From Massilia pinisoli (lineage in GTDB: Bacteria > Pseudomonadota > Gammaproteobacteria > Burkholderiales > Burkholderiaceae_D), in contig NZ_JANUGW010000005.1 of the NCBI RefSeq assembly GCF_024753285.1, positions 186,001 through 250,000 on the forward strand: a DNA stretch of 64,000 nt, read 5' to 3'. Positions 36,823 through 46,095 of the stretch are shown here, piece by piece. The number at the start of each line of letters is the position of its first letter. Within the stretch, counting starts at the first letter, position 1. Position numbers and translations under genes: made by a program. Below the pieces are notes generated by a model. It made no database searches and was not told where the DNA came from. It worked only from the letters and a program-made list of their open reading frames with translations.

Positions 36823-39471
36823 ATGGAAGCAGCGACGCGCGACTTTCATCTCCTCGACAGCACTGGCGCCGTCCGCGCCGGTTACCACGTCCATGACTGG
36901 TCGTCGTCCCCGCTCGGCCCGCCGGACCAATGGAGTTCCGCACTGCGCAATGCGGTCAGCCTGATCCTCGAATCCGAATTCCCCATGTACGTCGCGTGGG
37001 GTCCGCAGCTGGCGCTGCTCTACAACGCCGCCTTCATTCCCCTCCTCGACGGCACGCATCCCGCGGCGCTCGGCCGGCCGCTGGCCCAGGTCTGGCCCGA
37101 CCGCTGGCCCGGCCTGAAACCGCTCGTCGAGCGAGCGCTCGCCGGCCACGCCACGTACGGCGAGGACGTACCGAGCCCCGTCGACCGCGACGGCAAGCCG
37201 TACAACGCCTGGTTCACGCTCGCCTACTCCCCCGTCCGCGACGACGCCGGCACCGTGCGCGGCATGCTGTGCGTGACGAGCGAGACGACGCAGCGCGTCC
37301 AGCTGGAACGGCGCCACGCCGTGCAGCTGCAGGTGGTCGACAGCCTGCGGCGCCTGCACCACCCGTCCGACATCATCGAAAGCGCGTGCACGCTGCTCGG
37401 CAAGCATCTCGAACTGGAGCGCGCCTGCTATGTCGAAACGGACGAGGCCGACGGCAGCTTCGAAGTGATGCACGACTGGGCCCGCGACGCCGGCGCCCCG
37501 CTCATCGGCCGGCGTGCCCGCCTCGACGATTTCGGCCCGCAGGCGCTGGCGCTGCTGCGCACGGGCTCGCCGCTCGCCGTGCGCGACGCGATGGCCGACC
37601 CGCGCCTGCCCGCGCGCGGCGAGCGCTACGCGGCCGCCGGCGCGCGCGCGATCCTCGTCGTGCCCAAGATCCGCCGCGGCCAGCTCGTGGCGGCCCTCGT
37701 CGGCTACGCCACGCAGGCGCGCGACTGGAACGAGGAAGCGCAACGCCTCGCCGCCGACATCGCGGAACGCAGCTGGGAAGCGCTCGACCGCGTGCGCGCC
37801 GAACAGGCGTTGCGCGACGCCGTGGCGCGCCAGACGACGCTGCTCGACATGAACGAGTTCCGCCTGGAAGTCTCGGACCTGCTGCGCCGCCTGAACGACC
37901 CCGCGCAGATCTTCACGCAGACGGGCGCCATGCTGGGCCGCTTCCTGCAGGCCAGCCGCGTGCTGTACGGCGACTACGACGCCGACAAGCAGCTCGTCAC
38001 GTTCCACTCGAACTACACGGACGGCATCGTCGCCGAGTTGAACGGCACCTTCCCCGCCGCCCTGTTCGGCACGGCGAACCTCGCGTCGCTGGGCCAGGCC
38101 ACGTGGGTGTCGAGCGACCTGCAGCGCGACCCGCGCACGAGCGGCGCGGACGTGTGGCCGAACTACGCGGCGCTGCAGATCCGCTCTGCCGTCGTCGTGC
38201 CGCTGAATCGCAACGGGGCGCTGACCTCGTGCCTGTTCATCAACGACAACCTGCCCCGGCTGTGGAGCGCCGACATCGTGCGCCTCATCGAGGACGTGGC
38301 GGAACGCGCGTGGAGCGCCGTTGAGCGCGTGCGCGCGGAGGACGCGCTGCGCCTCGCCGACCGCCGCAAGGACGAGTTCCTCGCGATGCTCGCGCACGAG
38401 TTGCGCAACCCGCTTGCGCCGATCTCGGCCGCCGCGCAGCTGCTGACCCTGGGCCCGCCGGACAATGCCCGCGTGGAGCGCACGAGCGCCATCATCGCGC
38501 GCCAGGTCGCGCACATGACGGGCCTGATCGACGACCTGCTCGACGTCTCGCGCGTCACGCGCGGCCTCGTCGTCCTGGCTCGCGAGGAAGTCGACCTGCG
38601 CCGCGTGATCGGCGACGCCGTCGAACAGGTGCGCCCGCTGATCGAGGCGCGCCGCCACCAGCTGGCGCTGCATCTGTCGACGGAGCCCGCGATCGTCGAA
38701 GGCGATCCGAAGCGTCTCGTGCAGGTGGTCGCCAACCTGCTGAACAACGCGGCCAAGTACACGCACGAAGACGGCCGGCTGTCGATCTGGATGGGCATCA
38801 CGCCGGAACAGGTGCTTGTCTCCGTGTCCGACAACGGCATCGGCATCTCCGCCGAACTGCTGCCCACCGTGTTCGAGCTCTTCTCGCAGGCCGAGCGCAC
38901 GCCCGACCGGTCGCAGGGCGGCCTGGGCCTGGGCCTCGCGCTCGTGAAGAGCCTCGTGGAACTGCACGGCGGCATGGTGACGGCGGCCAGCGACGGCCGC
39001 AACCACGGCAGCGAATTCACGATCCGCCTGCCGCGCGTGCACACGGCCGCCACACCGGCCGGCGGCGCGGATCAGTCGGGCACACCGGCGCCCGGCGCCG
39101 CGCGAGGATTATCGCTGATGCTCGTGGACGACAACGTCGACGCCGCCATGACCCTGGGCCTGCTGCTGGAATCCGGCGGCCACCACGTGACCGTGATGCA
39201 CAACCCGGGCGACGCGCTGGAGCGGGCCACGGCGGCGCATTACGACGCGTTCCTGCTCGATATCGGGCTGCCCGGCATGAACGGCTACGAATTGGCGCGC
39301 CGGCTGCGCACGCTGCCTTCATGCGCCGACTCGACGCTCGTTGCGATCACGGGCTATGGGCAGCAATCGGATCAGGCGAGCGCGGCGTATGCCGGGTTCG
39401 ACAGTTATTTCGTGAAGCCGGTGGATCCGGCGGGGTTGTTCGCGTTATTGGACCGCGTCGCCGCCCGCTGA
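36823..39471 (+). CDS. Soluble hybrid histidine kinase with PAS, two GAF and receiver domains
   Basis: The 882-residue protein has no TM helix. An N-terminal PAS-like domain begins SPLGPPDQWSSALRNAVSL, GAF-like domains cover about 165-325 and 340-505, then HisKA with His525 in LAHELRNPL, HATPase_c with NLLNNAAKYT, SDNGIGI and GGLGLGLALVKS, and a C-terminal receiver (763-880) with Asp813 in FLLDIGLPGMNG and Lys in YFVKPVDP. Such kinases sense cytoplasmic signals such as redox, light or ligand binding; no chromophore cysteine or other cofactor motif was evident. Its last 27 bases overlap the convergent rlmD gene. Confidence 0.92.
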   Translation: MEAATRDFHLLDSTGAVRAGYHVHDWSSSPLGPPDQWSSALRNAVSLILESEFPMYVAWGPQLALLYNAAFIPLLDGTHPAALGRPLAQVWPDRWPGLKPLVERALAGHATYGEDVPSPVDRDGKPYNAWFTLAYSPVRDDAGTVRGMLCVTSETTQRVQLERRHAVQLQVVDSLRRLHHPSDIIESACTLLGKHLELERACYVETDEADGSFEVMHDWARDAGAPLIGRRARLDDFGPQALALLRTGSPLAVRDAMADPRLPARGERYAAAGARAILVVPKIRRGQLVAALVGYATQARDWNEEAQRLAADIAERSWEALDRVRAEQALRDAVARQTTLLDMNEFRLEVSDLLRRLNDPAQIFTQTGAMLGRFLQASRVLYGDYDADKQLVTFHSNYTDGIVAELNGTFPAALFGTANLASLGQATWVSSDLQRDPRTSGADVWPNYAALQIRSAVVVPLNRNGALTSCLFINDNLPRLWSADIVRLIEDVAERAWSAVERVRAEDALRLADRRKDEFLAMLAHELRNPLAPISAAAQLLTLGPPDNARVERTSAIIARQVAHMTGLIDDLLDVSRVTRGLVVLAREEVDLRRVIGDAVEQVRPLIEARRHQLALHLSTEPAIVEGDPKRLVQVVANLLNNAAKYTHEDGRLSIWMGITPEQVLVSVSDNGIGISAELLPTVFELFSQAERTPDRSQGGLGLGLALVKSLVELHGGMVTAASDGRNHGSEFTIRLPRVHTAATPAGGADQSGTPAPGAARGLSLMLVDDNVDAAMTLGLLLESGGHHVTVMHNPGDALERATAAHYDAFLLDIGLPGMNGYELARRLRTLPSCADSTLVAITGYGQQSDQASAAYAGFDSYFVKPVDPAGLFALLDRVAAR

Positions 39472-40860
39472 CGCGTTGTCCTTGACGTCCGGCGCCGCGA
39501 ATTCGCGCGGCTGGAAATTCTCGAGGCGCTCGAACACGCCGATCGATTCCACGTGCGACGTGTGCGGGAACATGTTCGCCACACCGGCCTTCTTCAGCAC
39601 ATAACCGGCGCGGTGGGTGAGGATGCCCGCGTCGCGCGCCAGCGTGGACGGGCTGCACGACACGTACACGATCCGCTGCGGCATCAGCTCGGGGTTCGTC
39701 AAACGCAGCTCCGCGAGCGCGATGGCCAGCGCGACGGCGCCGTCGCGCGGCGGGTCGACGAGCATGCGGTCGAACTTGCCGAGCGCGATCAGGTCATCCT
39801 TCGTCACCTCGAACAGGTTGCGCGTGTAGAACGTCGTCTTGTCCGCGAGCCCGTTGGCGCGGGCGTTTTCCAGCGCGCGCGTCGTCAGCGCCGTGCTGCC
39901 TTCGATGCCGACGACTTCCCGCGCCTGCGTCGCCAGCGGCAAGGTGAAGTTGCCGAGGCCGCAGAACAGGTCGGCCACGCGGTCATCCTTCTGCACGTCC
40001 AGCAGGGTCAGCGCCTTGTGCACGAGCAGGCGGTTGATCTGGTGATTGACCTGCGTGAAATCCGTCGGCTTGAATGGCATCCTGATGCCGAACTCGGGCA
40101 AGGTGTAGTACAGCTCCTTGCCGAGGGGGTAGAACGGCGCCGCCGTATCCGGTCCTTTCGGCTGCAGCCACCACTGGATGTTCCACTGGTCGGCAAACGC
40201 CTTCACCAGCACCTCGTCGGCGGCCGTCAGCGGCGCCATGATGCGCAGCACGAGCACGGTCGTCTCTTCGCCGACGGCGATCTCGATCTGCGGCATCTGC
40301 TGGTAGATCGACAGCGCGCGCACCAGCTCGCGCAGCGGCACGAGCATCGCGGACAGATGGTCAGGCAGGATCTCGCAGCTCGTCATGTCGGCCACGTACG
40401 ACGAGTGACGCTCGTGGAAGCCCACGAGCACCGTGCCCTTCTTCGCCACGTAACGGACCGACAGGCGCGCGCGGTAGCGGTAGTCCCACGTGGGGCCGTA
40501 CATCGGGCGCATGATGTTCTCGGCCTTCGTCTTCCCGATGTGCCACAGGTTGTCTTCCAGGACGCGCTGCTTCATCGCGACCTGGGCCGACGGCTCCAGG
40601 TGCTGCATCGAGCAGCCGCCGCAATGCCAGAAGTGCGGGCACTTCGGCTCGACGCGCATGGACGACGCCTTCTGCAGGGTGACCATGCGGCCCGATTCCC
40701 AGTTCTTCTTCTTGCGCAGTGTCTCGAAGCTGACGCGCTCGCCCGGCAGCGCGCCCTCGACGAAGATCACTTTGCCTGGCGTGCCGTCCTCGTTCTCCAG
40801 GTGGCCGACGCCGCGCGCGTCCATGTCGAGGGATTTGATGTTGATGAAGGTTTCTTGCAT
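39445..40860 (-). CDS. rlmD: 23S rRNA (uracil-1939-C5)-methyltransferase RlmD
   Basis: RlmD (RumA) makes m5U1939 in 23S rRNA. The 471-residue protein has an N-terminal TRAM-like domain, four cluster cysteines (Cys74, 80, 83 in KCPHFWHCGGCSMQHL and Cys162 in TSCEILP), the SAM-binding region DRVADLFCGLGNFTLPLA, and the catalytic VYVSCSPSTLARD. It lies 63 bp downstream of rpoS and overlaps the 3' end of the convergent kinase gene by 27 bases. Confidence 0.96.
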   Translation of the reverse strand: MQETFINIKSLDMDARGVGHLENEDGTPGKVIFVEGALPGERVSFETLRKKKNWESGRMVTLQKASSMRVEPKCPHFWHCGGCSMQHLEPSAQVAMKQRVLEDNLWHIGKTKAENIMRPMYGPTWDYRYRARLSVRYVAKKGTVLVGFHERHSSYVADMTSCEILPDHLSAMLVPLRELVRALSIYQQMPQIEIAVGEETTVLVLRIMAPLTAADEVLVKAFADQWNIQWWLQPKGPDTAAPFYPLGKELYYTLPEFGIRMPFKPTDFTQVNHQINRLLVHKALTLLDVQKDDRVADLFCGLGNFTLPLATQAREVVGIEGSTALTTRALENARANGLADKTTFYTRNLFEVTKDDLIALGKFDRMLVDPPRDGAVALAIALAELRLTNPELMPQRIVYVSCSPSTLARDAGILTHRAGYVLKKAGVANMFPHTSHVESIGVFERLENFQPREFAAPDVKDNASAGGDAVQ

Positions 40861-40923
40861 GGGGATAGAAGAAGCAAAACGGGAAGACCAAACGGCTCGT
40901 GGCCTACTCAGGCCAGCCGGGCA

Positions 40924-41937
40924 TCATAGCAAGGAATCGCGGACGACGCCACGGGCGGCCATGGCCCGCTTCAGTTTGACGAGGGCTTCCTGCTGGATCT
41001 GGCGCACGCGCTCGCGCGTCACACCCATCTCCTCGGCCAAGGTTTCCAACGTGGCCGGATCATCGTTGTCGAGGCCGAAGCGGCGCATGACGACGAGGCG
41101 CTGCTTGTCCGGCAGCTTCTGCAGCCAGTCGCGCACGAGCACCGTCATCTCGTGTTGTTCCGCGTGGGTGTCGGGACTGACGTCGCCCTCGTCCGGCAGC
41201 ATGTCCATCAAGCTGCTCTGCGGATCGTTGTCGAGCGGGGCGTCGAGCGACGTCGCGTGTTCGGACAGCGCGAGGATGTCCTGCACTTCTTCCACGGGCC
41301 GGCCGACGAGGCTCGCGATGTCTTCCGCGCTCGCTTCCTTGCCGTCGTGGTGCTGGGCTTCCAGGTGGTATTTCGCGCGCAGCACCTGGTTCAGCTCGCG
41401 CACCATGTGCACGGGCAGGCGCACGGTGCGGGCCTGGTTCATGATCGCGCGCTCGATGCTCTGGCGGATCCACCACGTGGCGTACGTCGAGAAGCGGAAG
41501 CCCCGTTCCGGCTCGAACTTGTCGATGGCGCGCATCAGCCCGATGTTGCCCTCTTCGATGAGGTCGAGCAGCACGACGCCGCGATTGATGTAGTGCTTGG
41601 CGATGGAGACGACGAGCCGCAGATTATGCTCGATCATCTTTTGCCGCGCATTGAAGTCGCCCGCCTTGGCCAGGGTGGCGTGATGCACTTCCTGCTCCGC
41701 GCTGAGCAGCGGCTTGGCGCCGATCCGGTTCAGGTAGTGCTGCGTGGTGTCGGTCGAGAGCTCGGCCTGCAGCACGCTCTTGAGTTCGTCGACGGTGTCC
41801 GCGACGGCCACCACCGCGCCGTCCGGCAGCATCTCGGCGCGCTCGACGCCGTCGGCCCCGAACTCGCCGTCGTCCAGCGGCTCGTCCGGATTGTCTTCCG
41901 GCGTGTCGTGGTCCAGCGGATCGGGGGGCAGCGTCAT
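40924..41937 (-). CDS. rpoS: RNA polymerase sigma factor RpoS
   Basis: RpoS is the general stress/stationary-phase sigma factor. The 337-residue protein has an acidic N-terminal region, region 1.2, region 2 ([36 protein letters not shown]), region 3 ([13 protein letters not shown]) and region 4 ([22 protein letters not shown]). The non-conserved N-terminus is longer than in E. coli, as in other betaproteobacteria. It sits nine bases after nlpD, in which rpoS promoters are often located. Confidence 0.97.
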   Translation of the reverse strand: MTLPPDPLDHDTPEDNPDEPLDDGEFGADGVERAEMLPDGAVVAVADTVDELKSVLQAELSTDTTQHYLNRIGAKPLLSAEQEVHHATLAKAGDFNARQKMIEHNLRLVVSIAKHYINRGVVLLDLIEEGNIGLMRAIDKFEPERGFRFSTYATWWIRQSIERAIMNQARTVRLPVHMVRELNQVLRAKYHLEAQHHDGKEASAEDIASLVGRPVEEVQDILALSEHATSLDAPLDNDPQSSLMDMLPDEGDVSPDTHAEQHEMTVLVRDWLQKLPDKQRLVVMRRFGLDNDDPATLETLAEEMGVTRERVRQIQQEALVKLKRAMAARGVVRDSLL

Positions 41938-41946
41938 CGGCTCTCT

Positions 41947-42837
41947 CTAGCGACTGGGCAGGAACTTGGCCGGGTCGACCGGCTTGCCCTGCTGGCGTAT
42001 CTCGAAATGCAGTTTGACCCCGTCGGCATCGGAATCGCCCATTTCCGCGATCGGCTGGCCCTTGGTCACGTTCTGACCTTCCTTGACCAGGATGGTGCGG
42101 TTGTGTGCGTACGCCGACAACAGGCTGTTGCTGTGCTTAACAATCACGAGATTACCATATCCACGGATGCCGCTGCCCGCGTACATCACCTTCCCGGAGC
42201 CGGCCGCCATCACTTGCTGGCCCATCTTGCCCGCGATGTCGATGCCCTTGTTCTTGCCTTCGTCGAAGGTGGCGATGATCTTGCCGTCGGACGGCCACAT
42301 CCAGCTCAGTTTCTCGTCGTCGTTCGCGGTGACGGTCGTGCCCGGGGTCACGCCGGCCGTGACGACTTTCTCCGCCTTCGGATTGTCTTCCTTCGCGAGG
42401 TTCGCCTCGCTGTACGGCTTCTTGGCGCCGCTCGGCTCGGTCTTCTTCGGCACGGCCGGCACCTTTTCGGCGCCCGGCATCGTGACGGGCGACGTGACGA
42501 CGCCGTTCGCGGTGCGCTCGGGCTGCGCCACCTTCAGCACTTGCCCGACCTTGATGTCGTCCGGATCGGCCAGGTTGTTCCAGGCGACGAGATCGCGGTA
42601 GTTCTGGCCGTGGTCGAGCGCGATGCGCAGCAGCGTGTCGCCGCGGCGGACGGTGTAGGTGCCGCGCGCGTCCGGTTTCGGCTCCTCGACGGCCGGTGCC
42701 GGTTGCGGGCGCGGGCGGAACGAGGAAGCGGTCGGGGCCGGTCGGTCGATGATGGGGGCAACGCGGGTCTCGGTGCCGCAGGCGGACAGGATACCGAGAC
42801 TGATGATCAACAGGGCTAAGCGGGGTGTGGGTTTCAT
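41947..42837 (-). CDS. nlpD: NlpD-type lipoprotein, LysM plus degenerate M23 domain
   Basis: NlpD activates the amidase AmiC during cell separation. The 296-residue protein has a lipobox ILSA-C at Cys20, a LysM domain (YTVRRGDTLLRIALDHGQ to VLKV, about 60-105), a Pro/Lys-rich linker, and a C-terminal LytM/M23 domain. In the latter the first zinc-ligand His of active enzymes is missing (NKGIDIAGK) while LHFEIR is kept, as is normal for NlpD-type activators. The order surE-pcm-nlpD-rpoS is the classic stationary-phase block. Confidence 0.95.
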   Translation of the reverse strand: MKPTPRLALLIISLGILSACGTETRVAPIIDRPAPTASSFRPRPQPAPAVEEPKPDARGTYTVRRGDTLLRIALDHGQNYRDLVAWNNLADPDDIKVGQVLKVAQPERTANGVVTSPVTMPGAEKVPAVPKKTEPSGAKKPYSEANLAKEDNPKAEKVVTAGVTPGTTVTANDDEKLSWMWPSDGKIIATFDEGKNKGIDIAGKMGQQVMAAGSGKVMYAGSGIRGYGNLVIVKHSNSLLSAYAHNRTILVKEGQNVTKGQPIAEMGDSDADGVKLHFEIRQQGKPVDPAKFLPSR

Positions 42838-42869
42838 TCTCTCTTTAATTCTTTACAACATTCTGGCAC

Positions 42870-43739
42870 TCAAGCGGTGCCTGGCCGCAGCGGGACGAAA
42901 TGACAGGCTTCCAGCGTTTCGCTGGTCCATTCCGCCTTGCCGGTACGGGTAATGCGCTGCAGGTGCTGGACCTGAGCACCGACGGGCGCCACCAGGCGGG
43001 CGCCGATGGCCAACTGCTCGAGCAGTGCACGGGGCACCTCGAGACCGGCCGCCGCCAGGATGATGCCGTCGAACGGGGCCACCTGCGGGAGCCCTAGCAT
43101 ACCATCTCCGTACTGCAAGCGCAGATTGGCGATACGCAACGGGCGCAGATTGGCCTTCGCCAGCTCGTGCAGCGGCTTGATCCGCTCGATGGAATACACT
43201 TCCTGCGCCACGCACGACAGCACGGCGGCCTGGTAGCCGCAGCCCGTGCCGATCTCGAGCACGCGGCGCAGCGGCTGGCCGCCCTCCTTCAGCAATTCGA
43301 TCATGCGCGCCACGATGTACGGCTGCGAAATCGTCTGGTTGTGACCGATCGGCAGCGAGATGTCGACGTACGCCTGCGCCAGCATGCCCGGCTCGACGAA
43401 CATATGGCGCGGCACGATTTCCAGCGCGCCCAGCACTTGCGCATCCTTGACACCCTGGCGCGCCGCGCGGGCCGCCATCGCGCGGCGCGGCGCTTCGGTC
43501 GCGGCCAGGTCGGACCGCGCGACGGTTTGCTGCGGCTGGGCCGGCGCCGGCTTGGCCGGTCCCGGCACGCCGGATTGCGCGCCGCGCTGGCCGCCGGGCG
43601 GCTGCGCCTGGCTATTGTTGCGCGCGTTCTGCGTTGCCGTCTGTGGCGTCGCGACGGGCGAAGGCAGCGTGGTCTTGCGTGTGTTGCCGCCCGTCACGGA
43701 CGATAGCGGCAGGGGAAACTGGCTGCGCTTCTCGCTCAT
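42870..43739 (-). CDS. pcm: Protein-L-isoaspartate O-methyltransferase with N-terminal extension
   Basis: Pcm repairs isoaspartyl damage in ageing proteins. The catalytic part (about 90-289) is canonical: [28 protein letters not shown] and the SAM motif [16 protein letters not shown]. About 75 residues at the N-terminus are a Pro/Gln/Ala-rich low-complexity segment not present in the short enterobacterial enzyme. The ATG at 43739 overlaps the surE stop codon by four bases, supporting this start and coupling. Confidence 0.95.
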   Translation of the reverse strand: MSEKRSQFPLPLSSVTGGNTRKTTLPSPVATPQTATQNARNNSQAQPPGGQRGAQSGVPGPAKPAPAQPQQTVARSDLAATEAPRRAMAARAARQGVKDAQVLGALEIVPRHMFVEPGMLAQAYVDISLPIGHNQTISQPYIVARMIELLKEGGQPLRRVLEIGTGCGYQAAVLSCVAQEVYSIERIKPLHELAKANLRPLRIANLRLQYGDGMLGLPQVAPFDGIILAAAGLEVPRALLEQLAIGARLVAPVGAQVQHLQRITRTGKAEWTSETLEACHFVPLRPGTA

Positions 43740-44473
43740 GCCAGGCCTCGCCGCAGTTGGTCGAGCTGGTCGCGGTGGGTAAGATCGACCTGCAGCGGCG
43801 TGACGGATACGCAGCCCTTGGCCGTCGCGTAGAAGTCGGTGCCCTCGCCCGCGTCGCGGCAGGCGCCCGGCGCACCGATCCAGAAGATCTCGCGCCCGCG
43901 CGGGTCTTGCCCGCGGACGACGGGCTCGGACTGGTGGCGCCGGCCCAGGCGCGTCGGTGTGAGCGGTCCCATCTGGTCGTACGGCACGTTCGGAATATTT
44001 ACATTCAGCAAAAACGGCGAGTCGAGCATCTCGAAGCGACGCAACACGATGTCGCGCGCCACCCGCGCCGCGGAATCGATTTCAGCCCAGCCGCCATGAA
44101 CCTGGGAAAAGGCGATGGCCGGGATGCCAAACAGATAACCTTCCGTCGCCGCGGCCACCGTGCCCGAGTACAAGGTATCGTCTCCCATGTTCTGGCCGTT
44201 GTTGATGCCGGAGACGACGAGGTCCGGACGCGTGTCGAGCATCCCCGTCAATGCGATGTGTACGCAGTCGGTGGGGGTGCCGTTGACAAAATAAAACCCA
44301 TTGGCAGCCTTCGACACCGACAGCGGGCGGTCGAGCGACAGCGAGTTGGACGCGCCCGAACGGTTGCTGTCGGGGGCGACCACCACGATGTCGGCGACCT
44401 TTGCCAGCGCGTCGGCCAGGGCGTTGATGCCGGGGGCGAGATAGCCGTCGTCGTTACTGATAAGGATACGCAT
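43736..44473 (-). CDS. surE: 5'/3'-nucleotidase SurE
   Basis: SurE is a metal-dependent nucleoside 5'/3'-monophosphatase with exopolyphosphatase activity. The 245-residue protein has the N-terminal [15 protein letters not shown] with the metal ligands Asp8 and Asp9, LSLDRPLSV, and [22 protein letters not shown]. It is the first gene of surE-pcm-nlpD-rpoS. The 93-bp gap to the upstream ATPase gene contains a TAAAAT that could be a -10 element. Confidence 0.96.
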   Translation of the reverse strand: MRILISNDDGYLAPGINALADALAKVADIVVVAPDSNRSGASNSLSLDRPLSVSKAANGFYFVNGTPTDCVHIALTGMLDTRPDLVVSGINNGQNMGDDTLYSGTVAAATEGYLFGIPAIAFSQVHGGWAEIDSAARVARDIVLRRFEMLDSPFLLNVNIPNVPYDQMGPLTPTRLGRRHQSEPVVRGQDPRGREIFWIGAPGACRDAGEGTDFYATAKGCVSVTPLQVDLTHRDQLDQLRRGLA

Positions 44474-44566
44474 GCAGCGATTTTACCTGAAGCAACGGCG
44501 AGATCGATCTGTCGGAATGCACATTTATTGGCTCCCGGCGAGGCGACCGGCGCGCCCCGCGCAGCG

Positions 44567-46087
44567 TCAGCCCGTCACCACGGGTTGCCCTTCGGCCGCC
44601 TGGATCAGGGCACCTTCGAGGGACGAGACCTCGTCCAGGGTGAAGGCCAGCAGGGCGTCCTTGTCGCCTTCCTGCAGGTAGACCTGCTTGATCATCGCGG
44701 CGCCGCGTCGTCGTAGCGGATGCGCCACACTCGGCCGCAGGATCGTCGAGCGCAGACTGTCGGCCAGCGCGCGCGCCTCGCGCGGGCTGCGGCTGTCGAT
44801 CAATTCCTGCAGGCGCGACAACTTGTCGTCGAGGGCATCCGGCGGCGGCTCGCCGGGACGCCGCGGCGCCAGGTGGCCGCGCTTGCCCTCCTCCATCGCG
44901 TGCAGGCCCTGCTCCAGCGCGATCACGTGCTGCTCGATGCGGCGCGCCGCCTCCAGCTCGTTCTGTTGCCCTAAATACAATTGTGCCAGCCGAGCCAGTT
45001 CGCGCACGAGCGCCGGGGCGTCGGCATCGGCGGCGCGGTCGCGCAACGCGCCGACGGCCTGCACGAGCCGCACTTCAGGCAGCGGGCGCCACGGAAAATG
45101 GCCGGGTTCCAGCCATTCGAGCAGCGCCTCGATGGCCCGTTGCGGCCCGAGCCGGTCGGATGCGCCGGCGAGCGCCCGCCCGCCGGCCGGCGCCATGCCG
45201 ACGACGGCTGCCTGCGGCAGCTGCACTTCGTCGAGGTAGCTGTCGAGCACGACGCCGGACAGGCCATAGCACTCGGCCAGCATGCGCTCCAGCGCGGCCT
45301 GGTAGCCGGACGGGCCCGCCTGGCCGCGCGTGCCGTCGCCGAATCGCCAGCGCAGCCGCGCCTCGCCCGTCCCGTCGACGGGGCAAGGCAGCGGATACAC
45401 GAGCAGCGGGCGCTGCTCGTCTTCGTGGCTGCAGCGGTAGTCGAGCGCGCGCGAGACGACGCCCCGCAAGCCGTCGAGGCTGCGCGCATCCGGTGTGAAC
45501 AGGCCCACGATCTTGTCGGGCAACAGCGCCGTGCAGACGCTGGCCGCCGCCGAGCGCCCGCTGCGGCAATCGATGAGGACGTGCGCGAAGCGCCGCGCGA
45601 CGCGGGCCGCGAACGTGCGGAACAGGGCCGGACAGGCGCAGAATAGCGCGTCCCAGTCGAGCCGGTCGACGCGTTCGCCGTAGCTGTCGTCGAAGCGGCC
45701 GGCGCGCATCAGGTACAGCGGCCGGCTGTCGTCGACGCGCACGATATAGTGGTCCCAGTCGACGGCGTCGAGCACGCGTGCCGCGAGGGCCTCGGCATCG
45801 TCACCCGCTGTGCTGCCTTGCAATTGCTCGCGGCACGTTTCGAACAGTTCGAGCAGGCCGGCGCCGCTATGGACGTCGTCCGCGCGGGAAAAATAATGGT
45901 GGAGCCCTGGCGCTTCCAGGTCCCAGTCGATCATCAGCACCGGTGTCTTCGCATGCGCGCGCCCGGCGAGCAGCCAGGCGGCATGGGCCAGCGCGAGGCT
46001 GCGCACGGGGGCGCTGTCGTAGGAGTAGAACGTCGTCACCTCGCCGGCCTGCCCGGCCGGTGCTGCGGTGATGCGGTTGGTTTCCAT
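44567..46087 (-). CDS. MinD/ParA-fold ATPase homologue of the KGGVGR family, P-loop destroyed; TIR partner
   Basis: The 506-residue protein starts at the ATG at 46087, preceded by GAGGAG; an ATG at 46099 overlapping the TIR stop codon is possible. The N-terminal 270 residues follow the KGGVGR-type SIMIBI ATPase layout: TTFYSY, VLMIDWDLEAPGLHHYF (about 55-71), VLIDCRSGRS and VGLFTPDARSLDGL. The P-loop, normally SYKGGVGRS, reads SYDSAPVRS (22-30), losing the lysine and the glycines, so nucleotide hydrolysis is doubtful. The C-terminal 200 residues are helical and charged, with no recognised domain. It is eight bases downstream of the TIR gene. A conflict or signalling role is inferred. Confidence 0.8.
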   Translation of the reverse strand: METNRITAAPAGQAGEVTTFYSYDSAPVRSLALAHAAWLLAGRAHAKTPVLMIDWDLEAPGLHHYFSRADDVHSGAGLLELFETCREQLQGSTAGDDAEALAARVLDAVDWDHYIVRVDDSRPLYLMRAGRFDDSYGERVDRLDWDALFCACPALFRTFAARVARRFAHVLIDCRSGRSAAASVCTALLPDKIVGLFTPDARSLDGLRGVVSRALDYRCSHEDEQRPLLVYPLPCPVDGTGEARLRWRFGDGTRGQAGPSGYQAALERMLAECYGLSGVVLDSYLDEVQLPQAAVVGMAPAGGRALAGASDRLGPQRAIEALLEWLEPGHFPWRPLPEVRLVQAVGALRDRAADADAPALVRELARLAQLYLGQQNELEAARRIEQHVIALEQGLHAMEEGKRGHLAPRRPGEPPPDALDDKLSRLQELIDSRSPREARALADSLRSTILRPSVAHPLRRRGAAMIKQVYLQEGDKDALLAFTLDEVSSLEGALIQAAEGQPVVTG

Positions 46088-46095
46088 AAGGCTCC

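Noticed and set aside
41947-42837. Loss of the M23 zinc-ligand histidine in NlpD as an anomaly
   Set aside because: Degenerate LytM domains are the rule for NlpD-type amidase activators.
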